IMG/VR virus record: IMGVR_UViG_3300017991_000278
Span: 1-32,960 of that record
Length of the DNA: 32,960 bases
Strand: one strand, 5' to 3'
DNA from: a virus
The notes below the pieces were generated by a model. That model saw only the letters and a program-made list of their open reading frames with translations, searched no databases and had not been told where the DNA came from. Below are positions 1-7,316 of the stretch, one piece after another; within the stretch, counting starts at the first letter, position 1, and each line of letters starts with the position of its first letter. Made by a program: the position numbers and the translations under genes.

Positions 1-2
1 CA

Positions 3-332
3 GACATCCGCGAGGATTGGGCTATCAATCCGAAGTTTAAAGGCAAATCGCGCAAGGCAAAGAAAGCGATGCGCCAGAAGCAGAAAGAATACGGGAAGGT
101 TCACAAGGTCGGGCACTATATCTATCTCCCACAGAAACCAAACAATGGGCCTTGTGCGGAGCCTACCGGAAGGAAGATAGAGGTTCGATTCCAATGTAGG
201 GGGCACTGGCGAAATCAATGGCGCGGAAGTAATCGAAACGGAGATAGAAGACAGGATCTTATATGGATTCCCCCTCACTGGAAGGGGCCTGAATTTGGAG
301 ACAGAATCAACCGGGCCTATGTCGTCAAATAG
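3..332 (+). CDS. Small basic phage protein, 5' end cut off by the window
   Basis: The frame is open from the left edge to a TAG at 330-332, so the gene is truncated at its N-terminus; the ATG at 69 is the only internal ATG start candidate. The visible 109 residues are strongly basic, beginning with a lysine/arginine-rich helix-like stretch. The C-terminal half has RGHWRNQ and IWIPPHWKGPEFG, a histidine/tryptophan-rich pattern (RGHW...IW..P.WKGP) that I associate with small uncharacterised phage proteins of unknown function. A DNA-contacting role would fit the charge but is only inference. About 200 bases without a convincing gene follow, so this is probably the last gene of the preceding group. 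Confidence 0.55.
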   Translation, partial: DIREDWAINPKFKGKSRKAKKAMRQKQKEYGKVHKVGHYIYLPQKPNNGPCAEPTGRKIEVRFQCRGHWRNQWRGSNRNGDRRQDLIWIPPHWKGPEFGDRINRAYVVK

Positions 333-468
333 AGGCCACAATAAATATACCTTCAGTGTCTTTTGACATAAACAGTATCAAGTAACAGAGCATCCAGTGT
401 AAGTCTGTACATAGTTCGAAAAGATGGGCGTGGGGAGTAAGGGGTTTAGGGTTTAGGAAGTGAAGAAG

Positions 469-585
469 ATGAATCGACAACAACCAAGAACGATCACCAA
501 GAAAGACCACGAGGAGAAGGCTGAGGAAAAGAATGCCCATCACCGAGAACGGAAGCAATCAAGAAAACGGAACAGAGAAGGCTGA
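469..585 (+). CDS. Possible 38-aa charged miniprotein
   Basis: An ATG at 469 is preceded at a suitable distance by AGGAAGTGAAG, a plausible ribosome binding site, and the frame runs to TGA at 583-585. The product is almost entirely Lys, Arg, Glu, Gln and His. It overlaps the start of the zinc-ribbon ORF at 533 in another frame, which would fit translational coupling. Nothing identifies a function, and a chance ORF is quite possible. Confidence 0.25.
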   Translation: MNRQQPRTITKKDHEEKAEEKNAHHRERKQSRKRNREG

Positions 586-796
586 GAAAAAAAAGAAGTA
601 CGAAGCACCGATGATCTTCTCACCGAAGATCCTGCCCCCTCCCCCGGGGACCGTCATAAGACGGACAAGGTGCCCAAAGTGCCAGAGAACTTTCAAGATC
701 GGCCTTGACTCAAGCAAGGCCTATTGGAAGGCGCTCTGCCCCTACTGCAATATTGAATTGAAGGTTTTCAAGACAATCCCACCCTCAAGCAGGTAA
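533..796 (+). CDS. Small zinc-ribbon protein
   Basis: An 87-aa protein with two CxxC knuckles, Cys47-Pro-Lys-Cys50 and Cys69-Pro-Tyr-Cys72, 18 residues apart: the arrangement of a four-cysteine zinc ribbon. The N-terminal 25 residues are charged and low-complexity, followed by a proline-rich linker (LPPPPGT). A short purine-rich run (GAGGAAAAG) precedes the ATG. Zinc ribbons of this size upstream of terminase genes are common in phages and may bind nucleic acid or protein partners; no specific role can be assigned. Confidence 0.6.
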   Translation: MPITENGSNQENGTEKAEKKKKYEAPMIFSPKILPPPPGTVIRRTRCPKCQRTFKIGLDSSKAYWKALCPYCNIELKVFKTIPPSSR

Positions 797-801
797 AGCG
801 A

Positions 802-820
802 TAAGTCTAGTCTAGACTTA
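802..820. promoter_or_regulatory. Perfect 19-nt palindrome, candidate operator
   Basis: The sequence TAAGTCTAGTCTAGACTTA consists of two perfect 9-nt arms around a single central base (811). It lies in the 128-nt noncoding gap between the zinc-ribbon gene and the small terminase gene. The length and symmetry fit a binding site for a dimeric regulator. As RNA the one-base spacer cannot form a normal hairpin loop, and no T-tract follows, so a terminator is unlikely. A weaker inverted repeat (TTGAG/CTCAA, 844-863) follows. Confidence 0.5.
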
Positions 821-924
821 GCACGCCCCATAAATCACCGCTTTTGAGCAATAGTTTACTCAACAGGTGCCCTCTCTCTGTCTGTGCGCACCCCATGGCC
901 CAGTTCAATGGATAAGAAACCCTT

Positions 925-1653
925 ATGGCAGAAATCGAACAAAAAAAGGCGAAGGAAAGAAATCTGCCGGATGAGATGCGATGCACGGCAAAATCAAAGA
1001 CCACGGGCGAGAGATGCCGCCAACCAAGGCACGAGGGATTCAAGGTCTGCTATTGGCATGGGGGGCCAGGGGCAAAGAAGAGCCTCAAGCACGGGCTCCG
1101 CAGTAAATCCAACTTCCCCACCCTCGAGGATGCCATCGCAAAGCACAGGGAGGACCAGAAGGAGCTCAAGAGCGTAGACCGCGAGATTGCCGTTGCCCGG
1201 TCCCTCCAGGATACGATGCTCTCCAAGATCCGCAAGCGCATTGAATCCCAGATTGAAGACCCCGCCGATCTGAAGGCCTTCATTGAAGAGAAGACGCAGG
1301 AGATCGAGCGCCTGGTCAGGATTGCCGGTGCCATGCAAAAGGGGGAGAAGATCCCGAAGGCAGACATGGACTTCTTCCTCAAGCGGCGAACGATTGAAGA
1401 GGTCACGGAGCAGGAGGAACAATCCCTCCTATCCAACATCCGGGTAGCCGGGGATCTCGTCGCCAAGAAGGCCAAGATGGAGGACGGCCTTCAGGTTCAC
1501 ATCACCATGCCCCAGCTAGAGGAATTTCTCGTCCTTGTAAAGCGAGTGGTTCACCTCGGGGTCAAAGCCGAACTGTCCGAAAAGGACGCGAAGCGGGTTG
1601 AGGACCGTCTTTCACGGGACTTCAAACGCATGGCCATGGTGGGGCGGAACTGA
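925..1653 (+). CDS. terS: Terminase small subunit with N-terminal zinc-binding HGG motif
   Basis: A 242-aa protein lying directly before the large terminase, with which it overlaps by one base (TGATG at 1651-1655). Residues 18-51 contain Cys20, Cys31 (GERC), Cys42 and His45 (CYWHGGPG), a CCCH zinc-knuckle pattern ending in HGGxG that recurs in phage small-terminase-like proteins. The rest is mainly helical and charged, with heptad-like segments around residues 75-150, as expected for an oligomeric DNA-recognition subunit. In the packaging motor the small subunit recognises viral DNA and loads the large subunit. An in-frame stop lies just upstream of the ATG, and the ribosome binding site is weak. 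The identity rests on motif plus position. Confidence 0.75.
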   Translation: MAEIEQKKAKERNLPDEMRCTAKSKTTGERCRQPRHEGFKVCYWHGGPGAKKSLKHGLRSKSNFPTLEDAIAKHREDQKELKSVDREIAVARSLQDTMLSKIRKRIESQIEDPADLKAFIEEKTQEIERLVRIAGAMQKGEKIPKADMDFFLKRRTIEEVTEQEEQSLLSNIRVAGDLVAKKAKMEDGLQVHITMPQLEEFLVLVKRVVHLGVKAELSEKDAKRVEDRLSRDFKRMAMVGRN

Positions 1654-3275
1654 TGGGAAACCAAAATCAAACCCCTGGAATGGATGCGGTCCTCGAGAGG
1701 GTCAAACAGAATCCCCATCTTCAAGCGATATCTCAATCAAATGAACCCATGTGGTGCGCTAGGCAGAAGGACTTCAACGATCCTCACGCCTTCATTGAAC
1801 GCTATCTGTGGATCAAGACCTCCAAACTCGGCACTCAGGATGATCTGGTCAAGTTCAAGCTGAACGGCATCCAGAAGATATACGCCGAAATGAAGGAGAA
1901 AGAGGCAAAGGCCCGGGGGATCAAGTATCCCCGCTTCCTGGTGCTCAAGTACCGCCGTGGTGGGATCACCACATACGAGCAGGCCCTGTCCTTCTGGCAG
2001 GCCTGTACCAAAGACCGAACGAACGCCGTCACCATTGCCCAGACCCAGGAGGACGTGAAGGAGATCTTCGGCATGGTGAACCGATTCTATCGGCACTATG
2101 ACGAGGGAGTCAGGCCTAGGCGCACAGATGCAAGCACGGAACTGATCCTCCCCGATCTGGACTCCTCCTTCAAGCTCTCCATGGCCGGTGCCAGGGGCCA
2201 GATGCGCGGGCGCACGCTCACGCGGGTGCATGGATCAGAGATTCCCCAGTGGCCGATCACGGCTCCCGAGATGGAGCAATTCGTTGTGTCCATCGTGAGA
2301 GCAGCGGAATACGGGGAGGTGGTCTTCGAATTCACAGCCCGGGGAGCAGGGGGGTGGGCCTATGAGACATGGAACGAGGCGGTCCGGGGGGGCAACTCCT
2401 GGATTCCCATTTTCCTTGCGTGGTACATGGACCCGGACAACGTCATTCCTCTTGAGGATGGTGAAGTTCTCAAACTCACCGAAGAGGAGGAGGACGTATC
2501 GGGACGGTACAACCTCACCCCCGAGCAGATCAAATTCCGGCGATGGATCGAGCGGGACACCGGCAATCTGAGGCCCCAGGAGTACCCTGAGAACCCCGAA
2601 GAGGCTTGGCTGGCACAGGGGCAGTCCTTCTTCAACATGCAGGTTCTCAGCGAACTGATGCGGAATGCACGCGCTCCCCTATCCGATGACGGGGAGGTGG
2701 TGACCTGGCATCCCCCCGAGGACGGGATGAGCTATGTCATCGGGGCTGACACATCAGAGGGCACGGTACACGGGGACTACAGCGCAGCGGGCGTCCTGGA
2801 CAAGGAGGGGCGTCAGTGCGCGAGGCTCTACGGCAAGTGGAGCCCGGACGTCTTTGGGCGCAAGCTCGCGGATCTGGGGCATCGATACAACACGGCCATG
2901 CTTGCCCCGGAAGCCAACAACCACGGCCACAGCACCCTGAACACGCTCAAGAACGTCCTCAGATATCCCCGCCTCTTCATCCACAAAAACTACGACTACA
3001 GGCCAGGAATCGAGCACCAGAAGGGCAAGCTCGGCTGGCAAACCAATCAGAAGACGCGCCCGGTGATGCTGGATGCCGTCAAGTGCGGGGTGGATGACTA
3101 CCTGATGGAGGTGAACGACCGCCTCTTCCTCCAGGAATGCACCACCTTCGAACAGAACACGGCGGGCAAGTATGAGGCCCGGGGCGGATCCCACGATGAC
3201 CTTGTGATGGCCTGGGCAATTGCGTGGCGGGTGCGGGAACTTGCCATGCCGAGGAAGGCCAGGATTTTCAGTTAA
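1653..3275 (+). CDS. terL: Terminase large subunit (packaging ATPase and nuclease)
   Basis: A 540-aa protein of normal TerL length. The ATPase half shows a Walker A-like K99YRRGGITT107, a variant of the usual terminase loop, and a Walker B-like segment ending VHGSEIPQW (residues 192-200) with the acidic pair in SE. The RNase H-like nuclease half shows the three expected acidic sites: D366 in GADTSEG, E420 in APEANNHG, and D515/D516 in GGSHDDLVMAWA. The enzyme drives DNA into the prohead by ATP hydrolysis and cuts the concatemer. The ATG overlaps the terS stop, so the two are translationally coupled. A short gap follows with AAGGAG before the next gene. Confidence 0.95.
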   Translation: MGNQNQTPGMDAVLERVKQNPHLQAISQSNEPMWCARQKDFNDPHAFIERYLWIKTSKLGTQDDLVKFKLNGIQKIYAEMKEKEAKARGIKYPRFLVLKYRRGGITTYEQALSFWQACTKDRTNAVTIAQTQEDVKEIFGMVNRFYRHYDEGVRPRRTDASTELILPDLDSSFKLSMAGARGQMRGRTLTRVHGSEIPQWPITAPEMEQFVVSIVRAAEYGEVVFEFTARGAGGWAYETWNEAVRGGNSWIPIFLAWYMDPDNVIPLEDGEVLKLTEEEEDVSGRYNLTPEQIKFRRWIERDTGNLRPQEYPENPEEAWLAQGQSFFNMQVLSELMRNARAPLSDDGEVVTWHPPEDGMSYVIGADTSEGTVHGDYSAAGVLDKEGRQCARLYGKWSPDVFGRKLADLGHRYNTAMLAPEANNHGHSTLNTLKNVLRYPRLFIHKNYDYRPGIEHQKGKLGWQTNQKTRPVMLDAVKCGVDDYLMEVNDRLFLQECTTFEQNTAGKYEARGGSHDDLVMAWAIAWRVRELAMPRKARIFS

Positions 3276-3285
3276 GGAGCGGAGC

Positions 3286-3573
3286 ATGAGCGACGAAGCG
3301 ATGAACGGCGAACCCACCCCGGAGCAGAGGATCGAGGAGCTAGAGGGTGCCCTGATCACCGCCGAAGAGCGGATCGAGGAACTCGAGGAAGAGCTCGGGG
3401 AGCGTGCGGCCAAGATCGAGGAACTGGAGAGGGTATCCGTCTGCTTCGAAAGGGAAGTCAGTGGCCCGAGCATCCTGATGGACGAAATCCCCGCCTTCGA
3501 CTCCGAAACCATCATCAAGCACATCAAGGACCGGAACTGGATGGCCCTCACCGAACTGATCAAAGGGAAATAG
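3286..3573 (+). CDS. Short coiled-coil protein of unknown function
   Basis: A 95-aa acidic protein. Residues 13-50 repeat the pattern xxRIEELExxL (RIEELEG, RIEELEEEL, KIEELERV), a clear heptad coiled coil, followed by a compact C-terminal segment ending in ALTELIKGK. The chosen ATG has AAGGAGCGGAGC just before it; a longer frame from 3220 would overlap terL and has no better signal. Its TAG stop (3571-3573) is immediately followed by the ATG of the acetyltransferase in the same frame, so read-through would fuse the two. It could be an oligomerising partner for either neighbour, but nothing in the sequence shows that. Confidence 0.7.
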   Translation: MSDEAMNGEPTPEQRIEELEGALITAEERIEELEEELGERAAKIEELERVSVCFEREVSGPSILMDEIPAFDSETIIKHIKDRNWMALTELIKGK

Positions 3574-4227
3574 ATGCGGAACGGCAACGCACAACCGAAG
3601 GGCACGCTACAGGCAATGAGGATCCCGAAGGGGATTCCTCTGCTTGAGAACGCCGTCCATCGCCCTCCCCCGCCCTTCCCCTATTCCAAGCTTCTCATGC
3701 CACGCCACGCCGAGACCATAGGGGAGCACTCCTATGGGAAGATCCACATCTTCGGGGAGCAGTATCTCGACCTCTTCTCCATCGGCAAGTTTACTAGCAT
3801 CGGCTCTTCCGTTTCGGCCATCGTCAAGGGGCACAACCATAACGCCGATTGGTTCACGACTTATCCCTTCGGATCCCCCCACCTGGAAGAGGAATGGCCC
3901 GGGGCGGATCAGGACTACCACGACGAGAAGCGGCGGGGCCTGACCATCGGCTCGGACGTATGGCTGGGCCAGGAGTCAGTCTTCATGCTCGGGGATCTGA
4001 CTATCGGGCACGGGGCGATTGTGGGAGCCCGCACCATCGTGACCAAGGATGTGCCGCCCTATGCAGTGGTAGCAGGCAATCCCGCCCGGATCATCAAGAA
4101 TCGCTTCCCCGATTGGGTGATTGAGCACCTTCTCTCCCTGGCCTGGTGGGACAAACCAGACGAATGGATCCAGGAGCACAAGGGCACGCTTTGCAGCGAC
4201 GATCTTGAGGCTCTGATGCGACTGTGA
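3574..4227 (+). CDS. Vat/CatB-type hexapeptide O-acetyltransferase
   Basis: A 217-aa protein of the xenobiotic-acetyltransferase branch of left-handed beta-helix enzymes. Visible hallmarks: imperfect hexapeptide repeats (SIGKFTSIGSSV; LTIGSDVWLGQ; LTIGHGAIVGARTIV), the active-site loop GHNHNADWFTTYPFG (residues 86-100) holding the likely catalytic His, the VVAGNPARII turn (165-174), and the C-terminal LAWWDKP (189-195). Such enzymes transfer acetyl from acetyl-CoA to hydroxyls of antibiotics or sugars and work as trimers. The ATG directly abuts the preceding stop, with AAAGGGA upstream; its TGA overlaps the portal GTG (GTGA). It is an accessory gene in a packaging operon. A sugar or O-antigen substrate is more likely than an antibiotic, but this is inference. 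Confidence 0.85.
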   Translation: MRNGNAQPKGTLQAMRIPKGIPLLENAVHRPPPPFPYSKLLMPRHAETIGEHSYGKIHIFGEQYLDLFSIGKFTSIGSSVSAIVKGHNHNADWFTTYPFGSPHLEEEWPGADQDYHDEKRRGLTIGSDVWLGQESVFMLGDLTIGHGAIVGARTIVTKDVPPYAVVAGNPARIIKNRFPDWVIEHLLSLAWWDKPDEWIQEHKGTLCSDDLEALMRL

Positions 4228-6395
4228 GAATCCTTGAACGAATTCGGCGGGCGATAAAGACCTTCACGGGGCCGTCCGTGGCGTCCTACATGACCAGCAT
4301 GGTCGAGGCATCGCGGGAGCGTGGGGACATCACCGATCCGTACACTCAGAACGTCTGGGTCAAGGCTTGCGTGGACGTGATCTCCAATTCCCTGATCGCC
4401 ATTCCCATGGTCTTCAGGAGGGACCGGAACGATTCGTCTGATCTAGTGGTGGGGTCGTCCCTCGAGGAATTGCTCGACAAGCCCACGGATCAATACTCCT
4501 CCAAGCAGGAGCTATTCCGTCTGAGCACCCGCTATCTGGACTCTCAGGGCGCGGTAGTTTGGCGCATGGTGGGCCGCGAGGAGGTAGATCAGGACCCCGA
4601 ATTCATCCAGGTCATGTCTGCCCACTCCGTCGAGGCGGTAAAGAATGACCTCGGCTGGATTCACAAGTGGAAGATTCAGACGAACAAGGGGACCATCGAG
4701 GTCCCCCTCGCTGAGATCGTCCTGATCAAATACGCCAACCTGGACGATCCCACAAAGGGCCTAGCCCCCATCGTTGCGGCTATGTCGGGCATCCTGATCG
4801 ACTGGAAGGTCAATCAGTTCAACATGGCCTTCTTCGACAACAACGCCGTGATCGGGGGAGTCCTCAAGGCTCCGGAAAACTACGAATTCTCCCAGGAGGA
4901 TCTTGACCGATTCCGGACATCCTTCTCCCGGCGTCATGGCGGATCGGAGAACGCCTTCAAGGTTGCCGCCTTTGAGAACGGCGTCTCCTTCGAACCGCTA
5001 GAGGTCAAGCATACGGACATGATGTTCGAGTCCGTCAAGAACCTCTCCAAGGAAGAAGTCCTTGCCGCCTTCCAGGTCCCCCCTGCTCTAGTCGGGCAGA
5101 CCGACGATTTCAACAAGGCGAACATGGCGGGGGCGCGGGAATCCTTCCACCAGAACACCGTCCTGCCCCGGGCCATCACATTCACCGAAGCCCTGTGGGC
5201 ACAGTGGCTCCAGTTCCGCAAGGAAAACGTGTGGCTTGAGTTCGACGACTCGAACCTCCCCTTCCTCCAGGCGGATTATTCCTCCCTGTCTATCACCGTG
5301 CAGCGACTTCTACGGGGGGGGTTCACCCGTCGCCAGTTGAATGAACGCTTCGAGCTCGGCTTCGACATGGACAACGATACAGGGGCTGACGTTCGCTGGA
5401 TGCCGGTGGGGCTGCTTCCAGAGGACTTGATTACCCGCAAGGCTGAAGCGGCGATTGCCAAAGATGAGGCCATGGCGGCACTGTCCGGTGCCCCCTCTCA
5501 AGGGGATGGAAAGAGCATCGGCATGGATGACGTGGTGAAGCTCCTGGAGTGCATCAAGGCGAACGGCTTCCCCTGGCACGGTGCCCAACCCATCGAGATC
5601 AACCCGCTCCAGATCGAGGATACGAAGAAGATCGGGGCCAAATTGAAGAAGGTGCCGAAGACGCTCTTCAACGAGAAGGAGATGGCAGAGGCGCTGATGA
5701 AGGCGCTGGACGACGCCATGCTGAAGGCTGCATCCGTTGGCCTGAACTCCCTCCTCGAGGACATAGGGGCCACCCCTGCGGACCTGACACCGGATGAGGG
5801 GGCATGGGCCGAACTGTTCAGGAAGAAGAAGCTCAAGATCAAGACCATCCCCGAACGCTGGCACAAGGCCCTACGCCACACAGTCGCCAATGGGATCGAA
5901 GAAGGGCAGACCACGGTGGAAATCACCGAGGCCCTTGTGAAGAAGTTCAAGGGCGGATCTCGGGCCTGGGCAAAGCGCATAGCCGACACCGAGGTGATGG
6001 ACACGCTGGATCAGTCCCGCCACGTCGCCATGAAGGCGGAGGGTGTTCCCATGCACGGTTGGCTGAACGCCGGGGACGATGCGGTCCGTGAATCCCACCG
6101 GATCAACCGCGAGGTCCGCAAGGTAGGGGAGCTATTCAGCAACGGCCTGGAATTCCCCCACGACGACAAGGGAAGCGGGTCACAGGTGATCAATTGCCGG
6201 TGCACCACCTTCCCCGTCATGGATGAAGAAGACGCCCAATTACTCGGTTCAGGCAAGAGCATCGTGGGCAAAGCAGAGCGCCGTCAGAAGGAACTGGACA
6301 AGGAAAAGGACCGGATTGCAGGGAAGGCCACGCCCAAGGTGGAGAAGTGGTTTGACCTCATTCTCAAGAAGACGCTGGCCACGCTCAGGAGGTAG
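4224..6395 (+). CDS. Portal protein fused to a MuF-like head morphogenesis domain
   Basis: A 723-aa protein starting at GTG 4224, overlapping the previous stop by four bases. Residues 1-430 are portal-like: the N-terminal WVKACVDVISNSLIAIPMVF helix, segments such as LIKYANLDDPTKGLAPI, and FQVPPALVGQTDDFNKANM before the crown helices, all typical of HK97-type portals. Residues about 540-665 form a MuF/SPP1 gp7-like minor head domain, ending in the diagnostic VINCRCTTFPV with the preceding conserved histidines (SHRINRE). The portal is the dodecameric DNA gate at one capsid vertex; MuF domains are minor head components. Portal-MuF fusions are known. The linker (residues 440-540) is charged and helical. 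Confidence 0.92.
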   Translation: MRILERIRRAIKTFTGPSVASYMTSMVEASRERGDITDPYTQNVWVKACVDVISNSLIAIPMVFRRDRNDSSDLVVGSSLEELLDKPTDQYSSKQELFRLSTRYLDSQGAVVWRMVGREEVDQDPEFIQVMSAHSVEAVKNDLGWIHKWKIQTNKGTIEVPLAEIVLIKYANLDDPTKGLAPIVAAMSGILIDWKVNQFNMAFFDNNAVIGGVLKAPENYEFSQEDLDRFRTSFSRRHGGSENAFKVAAFENGVSFEPLEVKHTDMMFESVKNLSKEEVLAAFQVPPALVGQTDDFNKANMAGARESFHQNTVLPRAITFTEALWAQWLQFRKENVWLEFDDSNLPFLQADYSSLSITVQRLLRGGFTRRQLNERFELGFDMDNDTGADVRWMPVGLLPEDLITRKAEAAIAKDEAMAALSGAPSQGDGKSIGMDDVVKLLECIKANGFPWHGAQPIEINPLQIEDTKKIGAKLKKVPKTLFNEKEMAEALMKALDDAMLKAASVGLNSLLEDIGATPADLTPDEGAWAELFRKKKLKIKTIPERWHKALRHTVANGIEEGQTTVEITEALVKKFKGGSRAWAKRIADTEVMDTLDQSRHVAMKAEGVPMHGWLNAGDDAVRESHRINREVRKVGELFSNGLEFPHDDKGSGSQVINCRCTTFPVMDEEDAQLLGSGKSIVGKAERRQKELDKEKDRIAGKATPKVEKWFDLILKKTLATLRR

Positions 6396-6397
6396 CT

Positions 6398-7285
6398 ATG
6401 GAGTTCACGAAGGGCATGATCGCCAAACTGACAGACGGCGCGACCATCAAATATGACGGAGAGAAGTGGAATCCCGTCAAAGAGGAGCACGACGAGCAGG
6501 ACATCCTTGTTTTCTTGGGCGGGGCGTGCAAGGCCATGGGTGACGGCAAGATCGGGGGGCACTTGTGTCTCTACTCCGAACCCAACGAGCCGGATCTGTA
6601 CGGCGACTTTTTCTCCTAGAAGACTGACTTCGATCTCGACGACGAGTCCAAGGTCCGGGTGCTCTACGAGCACGGCATGGACCCGGTCCTCGACAATACG
6701 AAGCTCGGGGTCAAAGACGGCAAGACCGTCTCCAAGGCGTCCGTCAAGAAGGACAAGGTGGGCGTCTGGATCGAGCACCAGCTTGATATGCGGGACAAGT
6801 ATCAGGCGGCGATCTATGAGATGGTCGAGGCCGGTGCGCTTGGATGGTCCTCCGGTGTGCCCGCTCATCTGACCCGGAGATCTGCCAAGGGGACGAATCA
6901 GCACGTTGACGCATGGCCGATTTCCGAGGCCAGTCTCACCGTCCAGCCTGCCGAACCCCGTACCCTGGCCGTGGCCCTGAAGTCCCTGCCCAAGATCGAG
7001 GATTCCCCGCTGAAGAAGCTCGCGGATAGGAAGGCGGAATCCTTCGAGGAAATCATGGCCGAACTGCAAGAGATCAAAGAGGGGCAGCAGCAGCTTGCCG
7101 CCCGTCTCGAACTCTTCACCGTAGAGCACCCCGAACCCGAAACCCCCGGCGACCAGCCGGATCAGTCCGATTCTGAGGACGACCTTCTCACCGCTGCGTT
7201 GTACGACGAAAGCGCGATCCCTGAGCACCAGGAGGAAGAGGAGGAGGAGTCTGAGCCCGCAGAGGAAGACATCTTTGATGTGTAA
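6398..7285 (+). CDS. Prohead serine protease interrupted by an in-frame TAG codon
   Basis: The frame from ATG 6398 meets TAG at 6617-6619 (codon 74) and then continues in the same frame, without any indel, to TAA at 7285 (295 codons counting the TAG). Homology runs straight across: before it EPNEPDLYGDFFS, after it KTDFDLDDESKVRVLYEHGMDP, matching the (Y/F)FT-x-x-TDF...HG pattern of phage head proteases just upstream of capsid genes. The likely catalytic His92 (LYEHGMDP) and Ser151/152 (LGWSSG) both lie after the TAG, so the 73-aa product cannot be active. A GTG at 6659 could restart but lacks a clear ribosome binding site. The acidic tail (residues 200-295) may act as scaffold. Options: read-through or suppressor tRNA, a nonsense variant, or a base error. 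Confidence 0.8.
6617..6619 (+). other. In-frame amber codon inside the protease gene
   Basis: TAG follows TCC and precedes AAG ACT GAC. The aligned position in related proteases, as I recall the family, carries a polar residue such as Lys, Glu or Gln, each one base from TAG (AAG, GAG, CAG). TAG ends other ORFs in the window (332, 3573, 6395, 9198, 9914, 17519, 18324, 30248), so a genome-wide reassignment is not supported. Confidence 0.85.
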
Positions 7286-7316
7286 TCAAACAGGATCCTC
7301 TTAAAGGAAATTTCAA

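Noticed and set aside
182-192. GGTTCGATTCC, resembling a tRNA T-loop
   Set aside because: The flanks do not pair into a T-stem and no anticodon or acceptor arms can be found; the DNA is within a good protein frame.
363-368. TTGACA, a consensus -35 box, upstream of the first small ORFs
   Set aside because: No convincing -10 element at 16-18 bases spacing (CAGAGC at the expected place).
441-456. GGGTTTAGGGTTTAGG, telomere-like repeat
   Set aside because: Only two units; too short to mean anything.
6617-6619. Genome-wide reassignment of TAG to an amino acid
   Set aside because: TAG ends ORFs at 332, 3573, 6395, 9198, 9914, 17519, 18324 and 30248, mostly followed by well-placed new starts.
6284-7228. 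314-aa minus-strand frame over the interrupted protease gene
   Set aside because: The plus-strand frame carries clear protease motifs on both sides of the TAG; the antisense frame has none.
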